64,000 nt of DNA from Sarocladium kiliense (lineage: Eukaryota; Ascomycota; Sordariomycetes; Hypocreales; Sarocladiaceae): positions 5,518,001-5,582,000 of the forward strand of contig JAUZTG010000029.1 in NCBI GenBank assembly GCA_030734395.1. The letters run 5' to 3'. The notes beneath the pieces are model-generated. The model ran no database searches, had not been told where the DNA came from, and saw only the letters and a program-made list of their open reading frames with translations. Each line of letters starts with the position of its first letter. Position 1 is the stretch's first letter. Below are positions 58,001 through 64,000 of the stretch, piece after piece. Both the position numbers and the translations under genes were made by a program.

Positions 58001-59723
58001 TGCGGGACTGTGACAAGTACCTGGCAGCCCGTCGGGTTATTCACACGGTAGGCGCGTGTGTGTATTGCCCAGATAGAGCGACCTTCTTTGCGGTAGGTCT
58101 TGGAAAAGCGCGCTTGGATCTCAGCGGCCATCTGGTTCACCAAGGCCTTCGTGGGCGCGACGTACACAATGACGTCGTCATCGTTTGCCAAGAGAATCTT
58201 CTTCATCGCATAGAAAGATACAAAGGTCTTTCCTGCAGATGTTGGAGCCACAACAAAAAGGCTCTTACACTTGTCAACAGCATCAAGAACCTTGCGTTGC
58301 CACGCATCGGGTTTGAACGAGACGCGCGGCTCGGGAGCTGTATCGAAGCTCCGCTTGAGATACGGACCGCAGTACTTGAGTTGGAAAAGCTTGGAATCTT
58401 CTCAGGGAAGTTCAATAGCCTGCAATCCGATCTTCAGCTGTGACTTGAAGGGTAGTAGGCGTTCCACCTGACCCGAGTCCTTTACAGCCACGGGGATATG
58501 TAGAGCGGTAATCAGAGGTTGCAGGTGCTTCTTGACTGCTGAGGTGAGCGGCAACTGTGCCATTTCCACCGTATGATCACGAATGAGAGCAATGATGTTC
58601 AGGTCTAGAGAGAGTTAATACAAGTAAGAGATGGTGGACATTGAGTCCAGAAATGCGGCCGTTGCAGATGTCGAATAATGCTTGACACTCTCGAACGACC
58701 TGTGTCCAAGATGGCTTCGCTGCATCACCTCGATATGCATCAAGAACGCCATCACACATTGCTTGGTCAAAGGGTCCGAACCAGAACGAAGCACTGTCGC
58801 ACAGGCCACCAGTGCGGTATTCTCTCGAAGGCTGCGCGGGCGACTGGCGGCTTGCCCGGCTCGAGACGGGCTTAGAAGATGTAGTCTCCCAAGAATCTCT
58901 CTACACGACGGATCAAGCGAATTCGCAGTGGGCAATTCACACACCACGAGAGCCTTCACCGGTCTGGTCGAGCCAACGACGTCGACATAGACCTGATATA
59001 TTTCATCAGCAACCTAGCACAACTGAAAAGGGAATAATAGCAGATTACCTTTGTGCCGCGAAACTCGAGGTGCTCCAAGAACGCAAGACTGTATCCGTGT
59101 TCCGCGAGCTGGTGTAGCGCAAGTGCTCGGCCAATCGTGGCATCGTTGGGTGCTCTGGACAGCTGGATCCGCCTGCCACGAAGACTCATGAAGAAGTGTA
59201 GTGCGTTCTTGGAGACATGGTCTTCAAGCTTTCGCTCTTCACCGTGCGGAAGACGAAGCTGATGGGGCGACTGGAGGCTCTTCCCGCACCGATTTGGTTG
59301 AGGTGAGATATCATCACCGTTCGTAACAACAGATCCTTGTGGTGGTCCTCGGCTCGAGAGCTATCTGGAATTGAGAGATGCTCTTGAGAATCGAACCAAA
59401 AGACGTGGAAGTTACAGCCCCGCTCCTTGAGTTTGAAGAGAAACGTCTCGATGACATGAACCCCATGAAGCAACTGGAAACCATCTGCTCAAGAGCCAGA
59501 GTAAGCATCTATACATGGATGAAACTTCAGAAACCCGAACCTTGAAAGTCCACCCCTGCATGGGGCACGCAGTGTGCGATGAGGACTCGCCATGAATGTC
59601 AACGAGATCGTTGCCAGCAAAGTCGCACACAATATCGACTCGAAGGGGATCCAATGACGAATGCCACTCAGCAAGAGACCGAAGTGACGACTCTTTTTGG
59701 AGGCTCAGCGATGATGAAGCCAT
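55059..59723 (-). pseudogene. Decayed DDX60-type Ski2-like DExD/H-box RNA helicase
   Basis: Minus-strand blocks add up to a near full-length DDX60-family helicase. Motif I is APTSAGKTFVSFYAMKK, motif II FDEVHCIGQ, motif III IALSATVGNP, then VFNYDRQGCE, GVHHAGMNRQYRQ and motif VI NYRQASGRAGRRGFD, plus an acidic C-terminus. The chain is broken repeatedly. In-frame stops lie at 58402-58404, 56598-56600 (right after LGLNMP) and 56082-56084 (after VYKNE). A further probable stop is at 59489-59491. Single-base frame changes lie near 59225-59240, 57672-57685 and 57083-57110. Coding similarity continues across each break and no splice sites explain them. The family includes human DDX60; the fungal role is unknown. 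Assembly error is an alternative for single breaks, not for all. Confidence 0.85.
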
Positions 59724-60374
59724 TTTTGACCATCCTCGTGAGCGAACAGTGGCGCTTTACGTGCATGGGAGCAAGTCGAAGGTCATCAAGCAGCTGTATG
59801 GGGGGGGGGCTACGTGTCGTCTTGATCATGCAGAAGTATATAATGACTGAATGAAGTGCTGGTGCACGAGAAGTAGGAGAAGAGGAAGAACGGAAGAGAA
59901 AGTGATCAGTAGGAACAGCAGGATCAAGACGATGATGGGTGAAAGACGATCAGTGACTGCACAACAGGAAACAAGCCAGCCATGTTTGCTGAGACCGCGC
60001 GCTTAGGCCAATGGACCCGCGGGCCCATGCGTCTTGCCTGCTGGCCACCAGCTGTGCAGTTCTGCTAACTGGAATCATTGTGATGTGATGTGATGTTCGT
60101 TGCCGTTCAAGCAAGACGCAGTCAGCCGTTTTGTACGGGTAAAGTTGGTGTACTGACAGTCACTGAGGATCAGCCTGCTACAGGGGGTGGGTACGGCGGG
60201 AAGCGGGGTCCTGGTGCCTGCTGCCCCTCCAACGCCCAACGTCTGCAACGTCGTCATCAGCTTCCCATCCGCGTCTCGTGGTCTGTTTCTGCTGTCTACC
60301 TCCTCAACCCTCCTTCACCTGCGGCTTTTACGCCTGGAATCTCCTCCTCGCTTTATCCTCTTAAAACCTAAAAG
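59724..60374. other. Region upstream of the helicase relic and AIP1 leader
   Basis: About 650 bases contain a run of ten G at 59800-59809, then purine-rich sequence. From about 60230 a pyrimidine-rich leader precedes the AIP1 start. No gene is supported. Confidence 0.5.
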
Positions 60375-62268
60375 ATGGCTTCTCCCACCATCTCTCTCGA
60401 GCGCCTTCTGGCAGCTGTCCCGGCCACAACCAGAGGACAGCCCACGCCTCTCTCCACCGACTCCAAGGGACAGCGCATTGCATATGCTGTGAGCCTGCGT
60501 ACCTCGCCACCAATCGCGTGCGATTGCTGCTCTAACAAATTGCAAACAGGCCGGAAAATCTATCTTTGTTCGCTCGATCGACGATCCCTCAGACTGCAAG
60601 GAGTACACTGGCCACACAGCTACCACCACCGTCGCCCGCTTTGCTCCCAATGGCTTCAAGGTTGCCAGCGGTGACTCCACCGGCATGCTGCGTGTTTGGG
60701 AGCCCGAGACTATCGAGAGTACAAGGGGAGAGTATGGCATCATCTCAGGCCGTCTGACGGACATCGCTTGGGACGGCGACTCGCAGCGTGTCATTGCGGT
60801 TGGAGATGGGCGCGAACAGTTTGGGCGCTGCATTACTGCCGACAGCGGCAACTCGGTTGGAGAGATTATTGGACACAGCAAGGCGGTCAATGCGGTAGCT
60901 ATGAAGGCGCAGCGACCCTTCAGGGCTGTCACTGTTGGTGACGATGGCAACGTCGTTTTCTACCATGGGGCTCCGTACAAGTTCAACGATAAAACCACAC
61001 TCCACAAGGGCTTCGTCCTCGGTGCAGCATACAGCCCCGACGGCTCCGTCTTTGCTACCGTAGGTGCTGACAAGCGAATCCAGCTTTACGACGGCAAGAC
61101 AGGTGAACCTACGAAGCAAATCGGCGAGGGAGAGCACGCTGGCAGCATCTTTGGTGTGGCTTGGTCGCAGGATGGCAAGAAGCTCGCCACCGCTAGCGCT
61201 GATCAAACTGTGAAGCTCTGGGAAGCTGAGTCTGGTTCTTTGCTTCAGACCTGGAAGCTAGGCGAGGGCGTTGATGTTGGTGATCAGCAAGTTGGCGTCG
61301 TTATTCCCCACGGCCGCAGCGATGGACTCGTCATCAGTGTCAACCTCAGAGGTGAGCTAAACTACCTCAATGAGGGCAAGGAAGCACCAGTGCGGGTAAT
61401 CAACGGCCACGACAAGGGCATCACAGCGCTCAGCGCTGGCTCTGACGGGAGCGGATCGACACTTATCTCCGGCAGCTTCGACGGTCGTGTCTGTCAGTGG
61501 GACCTGAAAACCGGTCTCGCTACGGTAGTAGATGGCCAAGCGCATACCAACCAGGTCACTCAATTCGCGGGTGTTTCGGGCCGGACGTACACAACTGGCT
61601 GGGACGATACTCTTCGCACTGTTGACGAGTCGGCCAAGACGTTCCTGGGGGACGCAATCAAGCTTCCAGCACAACCGAAGGGTGTCGCAGCAACTGGTGG
61701 CTTGCTTTATGTGGCTACAACAAACGGCGTTGCTGTTTACTCCAATGGCAAGCTCGTCAAGGAGACATCCTTGAGCTACACACCTGGTGCTATATCTGCT
61801 TCCGGCTCCTTCGTGGCCATCGGTGCTGACAACAACTCTGTCAAAATTTACACGTCAGATTCAAGCGGGAGTCTCCGAGAGACCAAGACCTTGACCAATC
61901 CGACGGGTACGATCTCGACCCTCGCTTTCTCCAAGAACGGAGACCACCTTGCTGCTGGAAATAGCGTCGGAAAGATCTACGTCTATGCAACCAGCTCGTG
62001 GGATCTTGTCGCAGACCGTTGGTCAGCACACACTGCGCGTGTGACTTGCATCGCTTGGGATGATACCGGCGCGTATGCTGCAAGTGGCAGCCTCGACACA
62101 AATGTCTTCGTCTGGTGCTTGGAGAAGAAGAACCAGGGCAAGCGCATCAAGGCCCCGAATGCACACAAGGATGGCGTCAACGGCATTTGCTGGGTCGCGG
62201 GCGGCAAGGTCGCCAGCGCAGGCGGTGATGCTTCTGTGAAGATCTGGGGAGTACAGAATCTGCCATAA
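60375..62268 (+). CDS. AIP1: Actin-interacting protein 1 (WD40 repeat, cofilin cofactor)
   Basis: Aip1 caps and helps cofilin sever actin filaments in the cytoplasm and at endocytic actin patches. Two exons (intron 60489-60549, joining AYA to AGKSIFVRSIDD) give 610 residues, the expected length. A long series of WD40 repeats covers the whole chain, folding as two propellers in the family. Examples are EYTGHTATTTVARFAPNGFK, HAGSIFGVAWSQDGKKLATA with TVKLWEAESG, GHDKGITALSAGSDGSG with RVCQWDLKTG, and near the end AHKDGVNGICWVAGGKVASA with ASVKIWGVQNLP. Family landmarks such as HKGFVLGAAYSPDGSVFATVG are kept. No sign of breakage is seen. Confidence 0.93.
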
Positions 62269-62512
62269 GAGCTAATTGCCATACAACGGCAGGAGATCGG
62301 ATGCATTGTTTATGTAGCAAGCGTGATGGGTATATCATTCGGAAAAGATGTGTCGTCAAAGCTAGAGACAAATGGAAAAGCGTAATCACGCAAGATTTGG
62401 GGCCACGGTTCGTATATCCGTCGTAGACTGTAGACCTTGTCGTCAGAGAAGCATGCTGATGCTACTCGATCCAACGAGTCCATGAGCAGCTGAACAAACA
62501 AGACCCACGCAC

Positions 62513-63256
62513 CTAGTCATGGGCCATTTGCGCGTTCTGCTCCCTTGCGACTTCCTCTGGCGCCAACGACCACAGGCTGGATGCAGTGCCATCCACCGAG
62601 TTTGCAGGCCAACGGCTCTGGTTTTCTTCGATTAGAAGATCGGACTTATCGATTGCTCCTTCGAGGTCGGTCAAACTAGGATACGTCAGATGGAGTAAAG
62701 CAAGATTGGGAGAAATGGGAGAAATGGGAGACGTCATACTTGGCTGTACTTCCGGTAGCATAGCCCTCTTTAGCTAGATGAGCTGCCATTTCAGCTTGAT
62801 GATTGTCTAGAAGGGCATCATTCGGAACCACAATAAGAGGAACACCAATTTTCCAGGCATCCAGAATACTTCCAGTTCCTGATAGATATGGATCAGCATG
62901 CATGACAAGCGCCAAAGATGAGCCGAGAGAAGTTTACCAGCATGAGAGATGATCAACCCTCGGCGTCGGCCCTCTGCTGCCTTGCACAGCACCATCTCCT
63001 CCTTCATCAGGTTGCTCCGCCTCTCAAACACATCCACTTTGAAACCACCTGGTACATCTCCTGAGCGGAGCGATACCTGTTTGCTTGCCCATTGCACATC
63101 CGGCCCGCATTGTAGACGCAGCGACGTGAAGCCTCTTTTGCGAAGAATTGCCCAGAAGGCAGGCTCTATAGCGACGGATGTGAGGGCCGGAAATCCGACA
63201 GTAGCACCAACAGTCACGAGACAGTGTCGTTCTTGGAATTCTGACATTGTTGTCAT
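62513..63256 (-). CDS. ALG13: UDP-N-acetylglucosamine transferase catalytic subunit Alg13
   Basis: With its membrane partner Alg14, Alg13 adds the second GlcNAc to dolichol-PP-GlcNAc on the cytosolic face of the ER, an early step of N-glycan assembly. Three exons join to about 200 residues. The introns run about 62878-62938 (joining ISHAG to TGSILDAW) and 62675-62741 (STAN to LTDLEGAID). Seen are the first strand HCLVTVGATVGFPALTSV, the C-terminal nucleotide-binding GLIISHAGTGSILDAWKIG and PLIVVPNDALLDNHQAEMA. The start was taken at ATG 63256 (MTTMSEFQERH), although 63247 is also possible. The last intron contains a short tandem repeat. It is divergent from a mitoribosomal gene. Confidence 0.92.
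62703..62731. repeat. Short tandem repeat GGGAGAAAT inside an ALG13 intron
   Basis: A 9-base unit (GGGAGAAAT) is repeated about three times within the second ALG13 intron. On the coding strand it reads as a CCCATTTCT pyrimidine tract. Confidence 0.6.
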
Positions 63257-63540
63257 GATGGAGGATGCATTACTTTGCTCTGTTCTGGACTTGTGAGGTG
63301 CTGTTGCATCGCCTCCGCAACTGGCCGCTGGGACCTGGAGATGGTGGGGCAGCAAGGTACAGCATGGGCGCTATTCCTTCTTTGGCCGCGGTCAACCTGT
63401 TCACCGTGGCAGATTTTCGGGTGATTCGATCCACCGCGATCCCCTGGTGAGCGTCGCCCAATTTTTTGGCCGTGTGTTCATGCCCATCACGCGCCCAAGA
63501 CTTAGGAGCTCTGGAGCTCCAACACTCGTCAATCGTCAAA
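63257..63540. promoter_or_regulatory. Compact bidirectional promoter between ALG13 and a mitoribosomal protein gene
   Basis: Only 284 bases separate two divergent ATGs, so the transcripts must share promoter DNA. No TATA box is evident, as is usual for housekeeping pairs. Confidence 0.5.
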
Positions 63541-64000
63541 ATGGCTGCGGCTCCGCATGTACTTCGGGCCTGCCTCCTGGCATGCAGGCAGTCAATACGA
63601 CCTGTGGCGATCCCTCGCGCCCAGCCCATCGTCTGGCAGAACCGGTACCCTCAGCGATCCTTTACCTCGACGACGCGGAAGTTGCGAGAGAAGGAAGACT
63701 CAGAAGAGAACGAGCCGGACTATGTTGAGGATCTCAGCCTGAAGAAGCTCGATGCGGAGGTTCTCAAGGATCTTGATGCAGACACATTGGCTCAACTGGA
63801 CGAGCTGGCCAAAATGAACAATGTCAACGACCTGTCCGAGTACTTTGCTCAGCAACTCGACAACGACAATCAAACTCGACGAGACGATAGGGAGATCGAA
63901 GATGAGCTCAGAAAGGTTGACTTTGGTGATCGGCCCGACAAGTCGTCACTGTGGTATGATGAGGAAGATCCTTTCACCAACACAGACGAAGAGCCCTTCG
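63541..64000 (+). CDS. Mitochondrial small-subunit ribosomal protein, Rsm24/mS35-like (3' end outside window)
   Basis: The frame opens at ATG 63541 and is still open at the window edge after 153 complete codons. The first 55 residues are basic and free of acids (MAAAPHVLRACLLACRQSIR, then QRSFTSTTRKL), a typical mitochondrial presequence. The following part is acidic and helical (VEDLSLKKLDAEVLKDLDAD, TLAQLDELAKMNNVNDLSEY) and leads to SSLWYDEEDPFTNTDEEPF. The WYDE(E/D)DP motif before an acidic stretch recalls fungal Rsm24/mS35 of the mitochondrial 37S subunit. The assignment rests on that motif plus the presequence. The diagnostic C-terminal domain lies beyond the window. Confidence 0.65.
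   Translation, partial: MAAAPHVLRACLLACRQSIRPVAIPRAQPIVWQNRYPQRSFTSTTRKLREKEDSEENEPDYVEDLSLKKLDAEVLKDLDADTLAQLDELAKMNNVNDLSEYFAQQLDNDNQTRRDDREIEDELRKVDFGDRPDKSSLWYDEEDPFTNTDEEPF

Overview
The window reads as nuclear DNA of a filamentous ascomycete (Pezizomycotina). Genes are compact and split by short introns of about 45-110 bases with GT..AG ends and CTAAC/CTAAT-like branch sites. Typical fungal families are present: Zn2Cys6 regulators, a WSC-domain secreted protein, a GPI-anchored protein, Vtc1, Alg13 and an Rsm24-like mitoribosomal protein. A Dothideomycete is plausible, but I cannot fix the class from sequence alone. There are no CRISPR arrays, rRNA genes or convincing tRNA genes.

Layout. 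1-10 kb holds metabolic enzymes: a short-chain dehydrogenase cut by the edge, an aldehyde dehydrogenase, an acyl-CoA dehydrogenase, an acyl-protein thioesterase with a membrane-anchor extension, an S51 peptidase and a secreted beta-propeller glycosidase. 10-13 kb is poor in genes and holds the C-terminal half of a thiamine-diphosphate enzyme, cut off next to a hAT-like repeat. 13.6-22.5 kb holds oxidoreductases and two regulators. 22.5-25.9 kb is gene-free. 25.9-30.8 kb has a Gly-Glu-Ala repeat secreted protein, a KpsF/GutQ-type SIS protein and a GT31 glycosyltransferase. 32-38.8 kb holds a Zn2Cys6 regulator, an ACC deaminase and a divergent acetolactate synthase. 39-44 kb has a possible gene remnant, an F-box-like protein and a doubtful small membrane protein. 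44.2-64 kb is mostly housekeeping: Tctex1 dynein light chain, Vtc1, Alba-like protein, Ahc1-like protein, Aip1, Alg13 and a mitoribosomal protein. It also holds a GPI-anchored protein and a decayed DDX60-type helicase.

The most interesting locus is 32-38.8 kb. ACC deaminase makes 2-oxobutyrate, which is a substrate of acetohydroxyacid synthase, and a diverged synthase lies convergent 550 bases away. The synthase differs from canonical ILV2 at the herbicide-pocket positions and in the catalytic loop, so it may be a resistant copy or an enzyme with a new specificity. A pathway regulator may be encoded divergently from the deaminase. The second notable item is the DDX60-like helicase at 55-59.7 kb, which carries several independent stops and frameshifts.
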